Origin: Desulfobulbaceae bacterium | GTDB taxonomy: Bacteria > Desulfobacterota > Desulfobulbia > Desulfobulbales > Desulfocapsaceae | Assembly: GCA_008933635.1 (NCBI GenBank) | Contig: WBUQ01000024.1 | Coordinates: forward strand, 1-39,548 | Length of the DNA stretch: 39,548 nucleotides | Direction of reading: 5' to 3' | Shown: in pieces, positions 8,421 to 17,544 of the stretch | How the letters are laid out: every line of letters starts with the position of its first letter | Position numbering within the stretch: position 1 is the stretch's first letter | Position numbers and translations under genes: made by a program | Notes under the pieces: generated by a model | Told to the model about the DNA's origin: nothing | Databases searched by the model: none | What the model saw: only the letters and a program-made list of their open reading frames with translations

Positions 8421-9406
8421 GCGAATTCCCCGAGTTGTGACGGAATTTCCCCGAATACCGCCTTGACCGCCATGAAAAAATCCGGCCACAATGGGGCGAC
8501 GATCTCCAGATCCTGCCCTGTTACCGGATGATTGAAACCAAGACGGGCGGCGTGCAGCATCTGCCGCGGGAACAGGTGGCCCTTCGAGCCTCCGCCATAG
8601 ACGGCATCCCCTGCCAGAGGGTGGCCGATGTGCTGCATGTGCACCCGAATCTGATGGGTTCGCCCGGTCTCGATGACGATGGCGAGGAGGCTGTAGCGAT
8701 CCCCCGCCTCGCCGATTACCCGCCAGTTGGTTGCTGCATGGCGGCCGGTTGCGGGTTGCACTGCCATTTTCTGGCGATTGACCGGGTGGCGGCCTATCGG
8801 CGCAACGACACGCCCGGATTTCTCCGGCATGATCCCCTTCACTATCGCCAAATATTTCTTTTTCACCCGCCGGTTTTTGAAATCTGCCGCCAGTTTTCGC
8901 AAAACCCCTTCAGTCTTCGCGACCAGCATCAACCCGGAGGTGTCCTTATCCAGGCGATGGACGATACCCGGCCTGGCGGCATCACCGACAATGGCGATCG
9001 ACTGGCAGTGGTGGACCAGGCCGCTGACCAGGGTACTGCCTGTATTGCCGCTTCCGGGATGAACGACCATGCCCGGCGGTTTCGACAGGGCGATGAGGTA
9101 TTCATCCTCGAAGAGTATCTGCAGCGGCATCTCTTCAGGTTCGACACGGATGGGGATATCCAGCGTCCTTGGCTGGCCGCTGATCAGGTCACCGGTTTTC
9201 AGCCTGTAACTGCTTTTGCGAACGTTGTCGTTGACCTTGATGTCGCCGGAACGGACAGCGGAGATAAGCAGCGCCCGGGACAATCCGGGGAGTGCTTGCA
9301 CGAGGAAATGATCCAGCCTCAGCCCTGCCGATCGACTGTCGACGATGAGCGACAGTGATTCACCCTCCTCAGCTGGCTGAGGCGACTGAATGGTTATGGA
9401 GTTCAT
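8417..9406 (-). CDS. rluD: RluA-family 23S rRNA pseudouridine synthase (RluD-like)
   Basis: A 329-residue pseudouridine synthase of the RluA/RluD family. It has an S4-like RNA-binding domain at about residues 28-75 (G-L-R-L-D-H-F-L, then S-G-D-I-K-V-N). The catalytic Asp lies in H-R-L-D-K-D-T-S-G-L, and G-R-T-H-Q-I-R-V-H-M is typical of the catalytic domain. RluD is the most likely match given S4 domain and length, but RluA/C paralogues share these motifs, so the exact uridines modified are uncertain. It lies 72 bases after carD and overlaps coaE by 4 bases. No strong ribosome site precedes the ATG at 9406. Confidence 0.88.
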   Translation of the reverse strand: MNSITIQSPQPAEEGESLSLIVDSRSAGLRLDHFLVQALPGLSRALLISAVRSGDIKVNDNVRKSSYRLKTGDLISGQPRTLDIPIRVEPEEMPLQILFEDEYLIALSKPPGMVVHPGSGNTGSTLVSGLVHHCQSIAIVGDAARPGIVHRLDKDTSGLMLVAKTEGVLRKLAADFKNRRVKKKYLAIVKGIMPEKSGRVVAPIGRHPVNRQKMAVQPATGRHAATNWRVIGEAGDRYSLLAIVIETGRTHQIRVHMQHIGHPLAGDAVYGGGSKGHLFPRQMLHAARLGFNHPVTGQDLEIVAPLWPDFFMAVKAVFGEIPSQLGEFA

Positions 9407-9478
9407 TTTTAGTAAGGGAACGAAACCGATCCTACTCAGCTGGAAAGCGCCGCAGCAGCATACCGGGCTGCCCTCGGC

Positions 9479-9958
9479 TCAGGAGAAAATGGTGTCGATC
9501 CGTTGGCTGATTTTGGACTCATCGACGTCCTGAGCCAGGGAAAGTTCCTTGACCAGCAGGTTTTTGGCGGTATCGAGCATTTTCCGCTCGCCGTAGGACA
9601 GATCTTTGTCGATGCTGAGAAGGAAAAGGTCACGGAGAACTGTCGCCACCTCGTGCACGGAACCGGTCTTGATCTTTTCCATATAGTCCCGATATCGCCG
9701 GTTCCAGGTCTGGGTGCCGATCTCACACGTCCTGTCCTCGAGGATGGCGAGCACCTCATCAACCTCGCCCTTGCTGACTATCGACCTCAACCCGACGCTG
9801 TCGCTGCTGGCAGTGGGAATCATGATGGTCATGTTGTTCTCCAGGATTTCCAGTACGTAGAACGTCTGATCGAGCCCGCCCACCGTCTGGGTCTGAATCG
9901 CCTTGATAACGCCGACACCATGAGCTGGATATACTGCCATATCTCCTTCAGTAAACAC
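9479..9958 (-). CDS. carD: CarD/CdnL-family RNA polymerase-binding regulator
   Basis: A 159-residue CarD-family protein. The N-terminal RNA-polymerase-interacting Tudor-like domain is seen in the G-D-M-A-V-Y-P-A-H-G-V-G-V-I stretch. The C-terminal half is helical, as in CdnL, which binds the beta subunit and stabilises open complexes, often at rRNA promoters. The start is GTG at 9958, with AGGGGAGAG about 8 bases before it. Length matches CdnL rather than the much longer myxobacterial CarD. The 287 bases upstream (to pth) contain no gene and no promoter I could assign. Confidence 0.93.
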   Translation of the reverse strand: MFTEGDMAVYPAHGVGVIKAIQTQTVGGLDQTFYVLEILENNMTIMIPTASSDSVGLRSIVSKGEVDEVLAILEDRTCEIGTQTWNRRYRDYMEKIKTGSVHEVATVLRDLFLLSIDKDLSYGERKMLDTAKNLLVKELSLAQDVDESKISQRIDTIFS

Positions 9959-10245
9959 TCTTTTCTCTCCCCTTAAAAGAACCTCATGCTACTCGAGACT
10001 GCATTCGGACATCACGCAACCGGAACCCGAAAGATATTGCGATTGAAGACGCCAGGACTCCTCAACAGATACAGGAACGGCAAGGAACGGCACAACGACT
10101 CTCTGCCTCCTGGAATCATTGTGTACACGAGACTACTTCACTGATGCAGGCTCTCAACCTACCATAGAATAGAAAAAATTGCCCTGTTTTTCACCGGCAG
10201 TTAGATGAGCGGCCTGGAGGAGACAAACAGATGGAGGAAAATGTG

Positions 10246-10839
10246 CTACTTACAGCTGTTAAGCAGATTCATCGCTGCCGGCAACCCTTTTTCCAGCAGG
10301 AGTTGAATACCTGAATCGATGCTTTCAATACGTTCTGTGAGCAGCTTCGCCTCATCCTCGGCAAGAGGAGACAGCACGAATCGTTCTACAGGAATCCCGG
10401 GGTGAATACCGCCTTTTCCCGGCCGGCCGATACCGACTTTCAGGCGAGTGAATTCGCTGGTCGCAAGGCTCTGGGTGATCGAGCGGATACCGTTGTGCCC
10501 ACCGGCGCCGCCATTGAAAACGAGTTTGAGCCTGCCGGGGGCCATGTCGATATCATCGTGGATGACCAGGATATTTGCGGCAGGGATCCTGTAAAAATCG
10601 GCATACTGGACGACAGCTCGACCGCTCAGGTTCATGAACGTGGTCGGCTTGATGACGTAGACACGGCTTCCCTGCACGAGAGCACTCGCTGGCAGGGCCT
10701 GCCATTTTTCAGACGAGAATGACCCTCCCCATCTCCGCACCAGTTCATCGACAACGACAAATCCGACATTATGCCGGGTCTGCTGATAATTGGCGCCGGG
10801 ATTGCCGAGTCCGACAATGAGATGATTACGCTCGCTCAT
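10246..10839 (-). CDS. pth: peptidyl-tRNA hydrolase
   Basis: A 197-residue Pth that frees tRNA from peptidyl-tRNA dropped off ribosomes. Motifs are complete: G-L-G-N-P-G with T-R-H-N-V-G-F (catalytic His), K-P-T-T-F-M-N-L-S-G, I-H-D-D-I-D, and G-G-A-G-G-H-N-G-I-R-S-I. Its ATG at 10839 lies only about 13 bases past the T-run of the upstream rplY terminator, and no ribosome site stands out, so expression probably relies on readthrough or an embedded promoter. The rplY-pth pairing is common in bacteria. Confidence 0.97.
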   Translation of the reverse strand: MSERNHLIVGLGNPGANYQQTRHNVGFVVVDELVRRWGGSFSSEKWQALPASALVQGSRVYVIKPTTFMNLSGRAVVQYADFYRIPAANILVIHDDIDMAPGRLKLVFNGGAGGHNGIRSITQSLATSEFTRLKVGIGRPGKGGIHPGIPVERFVLSPLAEDEAKLLTERIESIDSGIQLLLEKGLPAAMNLLNSCK

Positions 10840-10851
10840 GCAGTCTTGATG

Positions 10852-10894
10852 CAGGAAAAAAGAAATCCGGGGAGACCATGATCTCCCCGGATTT
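10852..10894 (-). terminator. Rho-independent terminator after rplY
   Basis: A perfect 13-bp stem (10863-10875 with 10882-10894) with a 6-base loop is followed on the minus strand by TCTTTTTTCC. It is the strongest terminator in the window and lies between rplY and pth. Confidence 0.93.
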
Positions 10895-10944
10895 GTCTAC
10901 AACCGCTTGCAGGACCATGAACATGCCTTACGGCACCCAGGCCG

Positions 10945-11508
10945 CTATTTCCCGATTTTCTTGTCCACTTTCACACAGACAGAGTCGGCCTTGGAGACAA
11001 GCTTGAGGTTTGCCGGCAGTTGAATGCTGCCGAGCGTCAAATGGTCACCGATCTTCAACTCGGTTACATCGAGAGAGCACTGGTCTGGAATATCGAGAGG
11101 CAGCCCTTCAATGGCCACGCTGTCGTGCTCGACAAACATCTCGCCACCAAAATCGACACCTTTGGCAACGCCGGTGAAAACCAGCGGGACATTGAAACAC
11201 CGGGGCTTCTGGAGGTCAATTTCACAGAAGTCGGCATGGATCAGGGTGTCCCGGACCGGGTCTGTCTGGACTTCACCAAGCAGGACATGGCGTTCTTTAT
11301 CTCCTTCAACCTTGAGGGTGACCACCGCGTTCTGCCGGTAGATCTCCAGCAGCTGCTGCATCATCACCTTCGAATCCAGCGCCAGAGGCACTGCTGCGGC
11401 ACCACCGCCATAGACGACGGCAGGAGTCTTCCCCTGTAAGCGTAATTGCCGCATTGCGCCTTTGCCTGTCACGGTCCTCAACGAGGCCGACATTTCAACC
11501 TGAAGCAT
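10945..11508 (-). CDS. rplY: large ribosomal subunit protein bL25, Ctc/TL5 type
   Basis: A 187-residue two-domain bL25 (general stress protein Ctc) that binds 5S rRNA. The N-terminal 5S-binding domain includes R-T-V-T-G-K-G-A-M-R-Q-L-R and T-P-A-V-V-Y-G-G. The second beta domain spans about residues 95-180 (D-F-C-E-I-D-L, then I-E-G-L-P-L-D-I-P). It ends in the basic tail K-V-D-K-K-I-G-K. The ATG at 11508 has GGAGGA at good distance; a start at 11526 is disfavoured. It is preceded by prs and followed by a strong terminator. Confidence 0.95.
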   Translation of the reverse strand: MLQVEMSASLRTVTGKGAMRQLRLQGKTPAVVYGGGAAAVPLALDSKVMMQQLLEIYRQNAVVTLKVEGDKERHVLLGEVQTDPVRDTLIHADFCEIDLQKPRCFNVPLVFTGVAKGVDFGGEMFVEHDSVAIEGLPLDIPDQCSLDVTELKIGDHLTLGSIQLPANLKLVSKADSVCVKVDKKIGK

Positions 11509-11611
11509 ACTTCCTCCTTCGCCCAATGGCCGACACCATGGCAGGAACCCACTGCCGTCGGACGTTTCTTTTATTAATAATACCAGTTATATTGCAATGT
11601 TCACAATTCAA

Positions 11612-12550
11612 TCAGACGAAAAGCGAACTGACTGAATCTTCATTGTGAATCCGTCTGATTGCCTCCGCCAGAAGCGAAGACACCGACAACACCTTGATCT
11701 TTTCGCACTCTTTCGCTTCCGGCCCCAACGGAATGGAGTTGGTGACAACCAGGGTCTTGATCTCTGAATTACGGATGCGCTCCACGGCTGGCCCTGACAG
11801 CACCGGATGGGAGCAGCAGGCGTGCACCTCCTTCGCGCCGTTCTTGATCAGCGTCGCTGCGCCGTTGCACAGTGTTCCGGCAGTGTCGACCATGTCGTCC
11901 AGCAGGATCGCCGTCTTCCCCCTGACATCACCAATCACGTGCATGGCCTCACATTCGTTCGGCCGGTCTCGACGTTTGTCAATGATTGCCAGACCAGTAT
12001 TCAACCGCTTGGCAAAGGCCCTAGTTCTCTCGACCCCGCCCGCGTCGGGAGAGACCATGATTGCATCGCTGTATTCTCTCTCGATGAATTTCAACAGCAC
12101 CGGGGCAGCGTAGAGATGATCCACGGGAATATTGAAAAAGCCCTGGATCTGCCCGGCATGCAGATCCATGCACAGAACCCTGCGGACACCAACAACCATC
12201 AGCATTTCGGCAACAACCTTCGCGGAAATCGGGACCCGCGGAGCGTTTTTCCGGTCCTGCCGGGCGTAGCCGTAGTAGGGTATCACCGCGGTGATTCTCC
12301 TGGCCGAGGCCCGTCGCAGGGCATCCACCATGATCACCAACTCCATCAGATGGTCATTGACCGGGGTGCAGGTCGGCTGGACAACAAAAACGTCGGTTCC
12401 CCGGACGTTTTCACCAATCTCGACAAAAATTTCACCGTCGCTGAATTTCCTCACCTCCGCCTGGGAAACCGGCAGATCGAGGTGGGCGGCAATATCAAGA
12501 GCCAGGCCCTTGTGGGCGTTCCCTGAAAAAATCTTGATTATATTGGCCAT
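11612..12550 (-). CDS. prs: ribose-phosphate pyrophosphokinase
   Basis: A 312-residue PRPP synthetase, which transfers pyrophosphate from ATP to ribose 5-phosphate for nucleotide, histidine and tryptophan synthesis. It begins I-K-I-F-S-G-N-A-H. The flexible catalytic region includes [10 protein letters not shown], the signature is [12 protein letters not shown], and the PRPP loop is D-D-M-V-D-T-A-G-T. Length is typical of class I. It starts 36 bases after the 3' end of tRNA-Gln, so the tRNA lies in the leader of the prs transcript. A 14-base perfect palindrome stands just before the start. Confidence 0.97.
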   Translation of the reverse strand: MANIIKIFSGNAHKGLALDIAAHLDLPVSQAEVRKFSDGEIFVEIGENVRGTDVFVVQPTCTPVNDHLMELVIMVDALRRASARRITAVIPYYGYARQDRKNAPRVPISAKVVAEMLMVVGVRRVLCMDLHAGQIQGFFNIPVDHLYAAPVLLKFIEREYSDAIMVSPDAGGVERTRAFAKRLNTGLAIIDKRRDRPNECEAMHVIGDVRGKTAILLDDMVDTAGTLCNGAATLIKNGAKEVHACCSHPVLSGPAVERIRNSEIKTLVVTNSIPLGPEAKECEKIKVLSVSSLLAEAIRRIHNEDSVSSLFV

Positions 12551-12556
12551 CGTCCC

Positions 12557-12570
12557 GTTGTTATAACAAC
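12557..12570. repeat. 14-base perfect palindrome before prs
   Basis: GTTGTTATAACAAC is its own reverse complement and lies 7 bases upstream of the prs start, between it and tRNA-Gln. It could be an operator, or a short hairpin in the leader left after tRNA processing. No function is shown. Confidence 0.5.
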
Positions 12571-12586
12571 AATAAAAATGCGTAAT

Positions 12587-12662
12587 TGGCTGGGGCGGAA
12601 GGATTCGAACCTACGAATGCCGGGATCAAAACCCGGTGCCTTAGCCGCTTGGCGACGCCCCA
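12587..12662 (-). tRNA. tRNA-Gln (anticodon TTG)
   Basis: A 76-base tRNA on the minus strand. The acceptor TGGGGCG pairs with CGCCCCA, followed by discriminator G and an encoded CCA. The anticodon stem CCGGG/CCCGG holds the loop TTTTGAT, with anticodon TTG. The T-arm is GTAGG-TTCGAAT-CCTTC. The first 22 bases overlap the end of ispE. The cognate GlnRS gene is in the window. Confidence 0.97.
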
Positions 12663-13570
12663 ACTTTCGCCCGTGCCACAAAAACCCTTTCGCCGAACTT
12701 TCGTCGCATTTCGTCGGCAACCGCCTGCAAGGCAACTGCACTCTTCGACGCATCGGGGAAAAGACCGAAGACTGTCGGCCCACTGCCTGACATGAGCGAG
12801 ATCTCCGCTCCAGCATCCACGAGATCCGACTTGATCTTCATCAGTTCCGGATAACTGGCCAAAGTCACGGACTCCAGATCGTTGACAAGTTCCCCCCGTG
12901 TCAACAAAGCGAAGGCATCTTTTCGAAAACTCGCTAATTTAGATTCTTTCAATTCCGTTGTCAATCCTAAATTCTCAAAAACCCAGCGGGTGGAAACTGA
13001 AAATCCGGGATTCACCAATACGATCCCATAGCCCTGCAGGCCCGGGAGCGGGTACATCTCCTCGCCCACTCCTCCGGCGATGACCGCATCGTGTCCGGTG
13101 GCGAAAAACGGTACATCAGCCCCGAGCTGCAGGCCCATCGAGGCGAGTTGCTCTTCAGAAAATTCACCCCCGAACAAACGGTTGAGCCCGCGGAGGACAA
13201 CTCCGGCATCACTGCTGCCACCGCCCAGCCCTGCAGCCACGGGTATCCGTTTCTCGATACGGATGTCGGCGCCATATCCCTTTCCCCGGGAAGACAGGGC
13301 AAAGAACAGTGCCGCCGCCCTCGAGGCCAGATTGGATGAATCCTGCGGGAGTGAGCTGTCGCTGCAGCTGAGGCGGATGACGCCATCGAGCGTTGGCTGC
13401 AACGACACCGTGTCGCCGAAATCGAGCTTCTGCATCCAGGTCTCGAGCTGATGGTAGCCATCTGCCCTCCTGCCGAGAACCCGGAGAAACAGATTGATCT
13501 TGGCCGGCGCAAAAAGCTCGAGAACCTTGGGGGGATCACTTTCCATCAGCTGCCAGTCCATCAGGGGCAC
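12641..13570 (-). CDS. ispE: 4-diphosphocytidyl-2-C-methyl-D-erythritol kinase
   Basis: A 309-residue IspE, which phosphorylates CDP-methylerythritol in the MEP isoprenoid pathway. The family start is seen as A-P-A-K-I-N-L-F-L-R-V, and the GHMP-kinase ATP-binding motif is P-V-A-A-G-L-G-G-G-S-S-D-A. The C-terminal G-S-G-P-T-V-F-G motif is present. I chose GTG at 13570, with AGGACGGGGG 5 bases upstream; the in-frame ATGs at 13561 and 13546 are alternatives. The last codons and the TAA stop lie within the first 22 bases of tRNA-Gln, so cutting the tRNA 5' end would remove the stop codon from the message. Confidence 0.95.
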   Translation of the reverse strand: MPLMDWQLMESDPPKVLELFAPAKINLFLRVLGRRADGYHQLETWMQKLDFGDTVSLQPTLDGVIRLSCSDSSLPQDSSNLASRAAALFFALSSRGKGYGADIRIEKRIPVAAGLGGGSSDAGVVLRGLNRLFGGEFSEEQLASMGLQLGADVPFFATGHDAVIAGGVGEEMYPLPGLQGYGIVLVNPGFSVSTRWVFENLGLTTELKESKLASFRKDAFALLTRGELVNDLESVTLASYPELMKIKSDLVDAGAEISLMSGSGPTVFGLFPDASKSAVALQAVADEMRRKFGERVFVARAKVGASPSG

Positions 13571-13592
13571 GAGAGCCCCCGTCCTGTCCCTG

Positions 13593-13970
13593 CTATTTTT
13601 TGACGGCCTTGACAAAACGCAGCTTGACATCGTAGATGATGTTCTTCAGCAGTTCCTCCTCATCTTTCTCGAGGTTGCCCTTGGTCTTCTGCTCAAGCAG
13701 GACCAGGGTGTCGATCCCGTGCCGGGCAAGGTCAAAGTCCTGTGCCCGCTTGCCGGTCGCCGGATCGGCAATCTCGCCCAGATGATACAGGACGGAGGTA
13801 TTCAGGGACAGGACGAAAGCCGGGAAGGTCACCTCCGGCATGACGCACTTTCCCTGCCTGTCAGGCACCTTCCCCTCGCCGCAGTGGCACTCGTCCGTCA
13901 TCTCGTCTTTCGCTGTCGTCTGCTCTTCCATCTGTCCGACCTCCTCGTCTGTACGACCGTCATCGCTCAT
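13593..13970 (-). CDS. DUF1844 domain protein
   Basis: A 125-residue protein with the DUF1844 core (P-A-F-V-L-S-L-N-T-S-V-L-Y-H-L-G-E-I, then D-L-A-R-H-G-I-D-T-L-V-L-L-E-Q-K-T-K-G-N-L), which is helical and of unknown function. An acidic N-terminal stretch of about 45 residues contains C-H-C and one further Cys, a possible metal site, but not a recognised domain. Its ATG overlaps the serA stop as ATGA, so it is probably translated with serA. ispE follows after 22 bases. There are no membrane segments. Confidence 0.88.
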   Translation of the reverse strand: MSDDGRTDEEVGQMEEQTTAKDEMTDECHCGEGKVPDRQGKCVMPEVTFPAFVLSLNTSVLYHLGEIADPATGKRAQDFDLARHGIDTLVLLEQKTKGNLEKDEEELLKNIIYDVKLRFVKAVKK

Positions 13971-15559
13971 ATCCGGTTCAACTCGAGAACTATCGCGTCA
14001 TCGATATGTTCCAGCTGACGAACCTTGGCGAGCAGCTCCCGGGAAATCAGCTCATCGGTGCTGAGGAAAATGATGTTCTGGTTGCTCGCCTCCTCCCGGC
14101 CCACCGTCATGCGGGAAATATTGACTCCGGCGTTGCCGAGGGTGGTGCCGAGGGCGCCGATCACCCCGGGGACATCCTTGTTGTAGACCAGCAGCATCGG
14201 GCCGGCCGGCAGGGCCTCGAGACGGAACGAATTGAGGCGGACCAGCCGCGGCTCGTTCTTTCCGAAGACCGTCCCGACCAACACGTTTTCGCCCTCGGTG
14301 GTGACGACCTTGACCGACAGCACGTTATTGAAATCGTGGGCCTTTTCCGATTTCGACTCGACAACCCGGATCCCCCTGTCCTTGGCGATGACCGGGGCGT
14401 TGACATAGTTCACCGCATCCTGGAGGATCGGGGTGAACAGGCCTTTGAGGAAGGCCACGGTGACCGGGGCGGTGTTGAGTTCGGCCAACTCGCCGCTGTA
14501 CTCGATGTTGATCGTCTGCACGCCGCCCTTCGCCATCTGCATGTGCAGCGAACCGAGCATCTCGCCGAGAACGATGTAGGGGCCGACCTGGGCAAGGACG
14601 TCGGCGCTGACCGATGGCATGTTGATGGCGTTGGTCACCGACCCGCGCAGGAGATATTCGGCAACCTGTTCGGCGATGATCAGGGCGACGTTTTCCTGGG
14701 CCTCACAGGTCGACGCACCCAGATGCGGGGTACAGATGAAGTTCTTCAGGCCAAGCAGGGGGCAATTCTCCAGGGTAGTCGGTTCGGAGGCGAAGACATC
14801 AAGGGCAGCCCCGCCGATCTCGCCTGCCGCCAGCGCCTCGTACAGGGCCTGCTCATCGCAGACTCCGCCGCGGGCGCAGTCGATGAACATCGCCTCCTTT
14901 TTCATAGCCCGGAAGAACTCGGTGGATAGCAGCCCCTTGGTCTCCTTGGTCAACGGCACATGGACGGTAATGAAATCGGCACGGCGGGCCAGTTCCATCA
15001 GGTCGACCAGTTCGACACCGATCTTCTCCGCCATTTCCTTCGGCATATGCGGATCGTAGGCGATGGTCTTCATCTTCAGTCCCTGACCCCGGCTGGCGGC
15101 GATCCCGCCGATCCGGCCGATACCGACGATGCCGAGAGTCTTGCCGGTCAGTTCCCGGCCCATGAAGCTCTTCTTCTCCCACTTTCCTTCCTTCATCGAG
15201 GCTGTCGCCTGCGGAATATTGCGGGACAGGGCCATCATCATCGCGATGGCGTGTTCCGCCGCGGTGGTGGCGTTGCCATCGGGAGCGTTCATGACGACGA
15301 TGCCCTTCTGGCTGGCGGCCGGGATATCGACGTTGTCGAGACCGATGCCGGCCCGGCCGACAACCTTCAGCCTGTGCGCCGCCTCGAGCAGATCAGCGGT
15401 GACCTTGGTCGCACTGCGGATCACCAGGCCCTCGTAGTTGCCGATGATCTTCTTCAACTCCTCGGGCTTCAGGCCCGGGATGCTGTCCACCTCGAGCCCG
15501 GCCTCTTCCAGTATCTTCACCCCTGCTGGCGACAGATTATCGCTGATCAGTACCTTCAT
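13967..15559 (-). CDS. serA: D-3-phosphoglycerate dehydrogenase, long form
   Basis: A 530-residue SerA that oxidises 3-phosphoglycerate to phosphohydroxypyruvate, the first step of serine synthesis. The NAD site is G-I-V-G-I-G-R-I-G. The catalytic residues are Arg in C-A-R-G-G-V, Glu in F-A-S-E-P, and His in P-H-L-G-A-S-T. After about residue 315 come the allosteric substrate-binding domain and a C-terminal ACT domain (from about 455), which mark the long form. Serine feedback through ACT is known for some members, not shown here. AAGGAGCGGAG precedes the ATG, and a good promoter lies about 110 bases upstream. Confidence 0.97.
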   Translation of the reverse strand: MKVLISDNLSPAGVKILEEAGLEVDSIPGLKPEELKKIIGNYEGLVIRSATKVTADLLEAAHRLKVVGRAGIGLDNVDIPAASQKGIVVMNAPDGNATTAAEHAIAMMMALSRNIPQATASMKEGKWEKKSFMGRELTGKTLGIVGIGRIGGIAASRGQGLKMKTIAYDPHMPKEMAEKIGVELVDLMELARRADFITVHVPLTKETKGLLSTEFFRAMKKEAMFIDCARGGVCDEQALYEALAAGEIGGAALDVFASEPTTLENCPLLGLKNFICTPHLGASTCEAQENVALIIAEQVAEYLLRGSVTNAINMPSVSADVLAQVGPYIVLGEMLGSLHMQMAKGGVQTINIEYSGELAELNTAPVTVAFLKGLFTPILQDAVNYVNAPVIAKDRGIRVVESKSEKAHDFNNVLSVKVVTTEGENVLVGTVFGKNEPRLVRLNSFRLEALPAGPMLLVYNKDVPGVIGALGTTLGNAGVNISRMTVGREEASNQNIIFLSTDELISRELLAKVRQLEHIDDAIVLELNRI

Positions 15560-15671
15560 CTCCGCTCCTTCTCCTTCTCAGAATATGCCTGCCCATGGCC
15601 TGGACAGGCTGTTTGGTTAATCACGTGTGCGACCTGGCTCGCTTGAAGCCGTTCACCCAGTAAAATCTGCA

Positions 15672-15700
15672 ATTATAATGATATCGTCGACAGAGGACAA
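15672..15700 (-). promoter_or_regulatory. serA promoter
   Basis: On the minus strand TTGTCC (15700-15695), a 17-base spacer and perfect TATAAT (15677-15672). Transcription would begin near 15665, leaving a leader of about 105 bases before serA. Confidence 0.7.
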
Positions 15701-15795
15701 CAGAAATGCGTTGACTGCGATATCCGTCAACATGCGTCGGACAGCTGGCACGGGATGCAACTGTCGCGCGGCTGATCCCGTGCTTCAATGAAATG

Positions 15796-15824
15796 TTGAA
15801 CAATTGCAGGGAAGACGATATAAA
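15796..15824 (+). promoter_or_regulatory. gltX promoter, distal
   Basis: TTGAAC (15796-15801), a 17-base spacer and TATAAA (15819-15824) on the plus strand, about 200 bases before gltX. Good consensus match. Confidence 0.65.
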
Positions 15825-15891
15825 GCAAACTCTTCGTAGACATGTGCCAATCTGCCCTTACCTCCGTGGAGTCCGCCTGAATCTGCCGGAT

Positions 15892-15921
15892 TTGACTTAC
15901 AGAAATAGCGCATTCGATATA
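15892..15921 (+). promoter_or_regulatory. gltX promoter, proximal candidate
   Basis: TTGACT (15892-15897), an 18-base spacer and GATATA (15916-15921) on the plus strand. It is a weaker match than the distal site. It would give a leader of about 97 bases. Confidence 0.35.
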
Positions 15922-16024
15922 CAATACCCATAATTGCTGGCATCAGGCCGCCTGTTCCGCAGCCTTCCCGAGAAGGGGAGCACGACCGGCACTGCCGCAC
16001 GATATTCCATTCAAGGAGCTGTTC

Positions 16025-17509
16025 ATGACCGAGACACGACTGCGCTTTCCACCGAGCCCTACCGGCTACCTCCATATCGGCGGCGCCCGTACCGCGCTGT
16101 ATAACTGGCTGTACGCGAAAAAGACCGGCGGCAAGCTGATACTGAGGATCGAAGACACCGACACCGAGCGCTCGACCGAGGAGTCGATCCGTGGCATCCT
16201 CGAAGGCCTGGAATGGCTCGGCATCACCTACGACGAAGGCCCGTATTTCCAGACCGACTTCACCGCCGACCACGTCGCCGCCGCCGAGAGGCTGCTGGAG
16301 CAGGGGCTGGCCTACCGCTGCTTCTGCAGCAAGGACGAACTCGACGCCAAGCGGGAAGCGGCCTTGACCGCCAAGCAGAACCTCGGCTATGACCGGACCT
16401 GCCGCCACCTGACTCCAGAACAGGTGGCCGGGAAGATGGCGGCAGGGCTGCCGTCGGTGGTCCGGTTCAAGGTGCCCGACCGTCAGGGCATGCTCGGCTA
16501 CGACGATAAGGTCCTGGGCCGGATCGAGTGCGACTACCGCGAAGTGGACGATTTCGTCATCCTCCGTTCCAACGGTAAGCCGCTTTACCTGCTCTGCAAC
16601 GTTGTCGACGACATCCGCGACCGCATCACCCATATCATCCGCGGCCAGGACCACATGACCAACACTACCCGGCAGGTCCTGCTCTACGAGGCCCTGCAGG
16701 CGCCACTGCCGGTCTTCGCCCACATCCCGCTGACGCTCGACACCAAGAAGTCGAAGATCTCCAAGCGCAGCCACGGCGAGATCGTCGCCGTCCATTTCTA
16801 CCGGGATCACGGCTTCATCCCGTGGGCCTTCAACAACTTCCTCGTCCTCCTCGGCTGGTCGCCCGGCAACGACCAGGAAATTTTCTCGAAAGAGGAGCTG
16901 ATCGAGGCCTTTACTCTGGAGCGGATCAACCGTTCCAGCGCCATCTTCAATTTCCGCCGCGACGACCCCAAGTTTTTCACCGACCCGAAGGCAATAGCCA
17001 TCAACGAGCACTATCTGCGGACGATGGCCATCGACGAACTGGCACCGATGGTGCAAAAAGAACTGGAAGCGGCGGGACTCTGGGATGATTCCTACGCCGG
17101 CGGGCGCCGCGATTGGTTCCTCCACACCATCGACCTGATCCGCGACCGCTTCCACACCCTGAAAGATTTCACCAGCCTCGGCAGGGCATACTTCGCCGAC
17201 GATTTCACCGTCGAAGACAAGCCGCTGCAGAAAAACGTGCTGAAATTTCCGGAGCTCACGAATTGGCTGCCGGCACTGGCCGACCGGTATGCGCAGCTGG
17301 CAGTCTTCGATGCCATCGAAACCGAACGGGTCTCCCGCGAGATGGCCGAAGAACTCGATATCAAACCGGGAGTGCTGATCAATGCGATGCGCACCGTGGT
17401 GACCGGCCAGCTGGCAGGGCCGTCGATGTTCGAGATCCTGCCGGTCATCGGCAGGGATCGCGTCCTCGCCCGGATCCGCGATATCGCCCGGTTTTTCCCG
17501 GCATCCTGA
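16025..17509 (+). CDS. gltX: glutamate--tRNA ligase
   Basis: A 494-residue class I GluRS. The HIGH motif reads Y-L-H-I-G-G-A, and the KMSKS motif reads K-I-S-K-R. C-F-C followed by C-R-H about 24 residues later matches the zinc site of bacterial GluRS. The C-terminal third is the helical anticodon-binding domain. AAGGAG lies 9 bases before the ATG. Because a GlnRS is encoded next door, this GluRS is expected to charge only tRNA-Glu; that is inference. The glnS start follows after 35 bases, so the two are probably co-transcribed. Confidence 0.97.
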   Translation: MTETRLRFPPSPTGYLHIGGARTALYNWLYAKKTGGKLILRIEDTDTERSTEESIRGILEGLEWLGITYDEGPYFQTDFTADHVAAAERLLEQGLAYRCFCSKDELDAKREAALTAKQNLGYDRTCRHLTPEQVAGKMAAGLPSVVRFKVPDRQGMLGYDDKVLGRIECDYREVDDFVILRSNGKPLYLLCNVVDDIRDRITHIIRGQDHMTNTTRQVLLYEALQAPLPVFAHIPLTLDTKKSKISKRSHGEIVAVHFYRDHGFIPWAFNNFLVLLGWSPGNDQEIFSKEELIEAFTLERINRSSAIFNFRRDDPKFFTDPKAIAINEHYLRTMAIDELAPMVQKELEAAGLWDDSYAGGRRDWFLHTIDLIRDRFHTLKDFTSLGRAYFADDFTVEDKPLQKNVLKFPELTNWLPALADRYAQLAVFDAIETERVSREMAEELDIKPGVLINAMRTVVTGQLAGPSMFEILPVIGRDRVLARIRDIARFFPAS

Positions 17510-17544
17510 TCTCCATCCCTGAGGATACTGCAAAGGACAACGCC

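Larger units (their letters stand above)
15560..16024. promoter_or_regulatory. divergent serA/gltX intergenic region
   Basis: A 465-base gap between two genes that point away from each other. It holds one good promoter for serA and two candidate sites for gltX, listed separately. No small gene or riboswitch was recognised. The gltX leader shows no T-box-like TGGnACC element. Confidence 0.55.

Noticed and set aside
15825-16024. T-box or other riboswitch in the gltX leader
   Set aside because: No specifier loop or TGGnACC antiterminator element, and no paired terminator was seen.
15785-17533. long minus-strand open frame opposite gltX
   Set aside because: It mirrors the GluRS codons and runs across the serA/gltX gap; no domain is recognisable.
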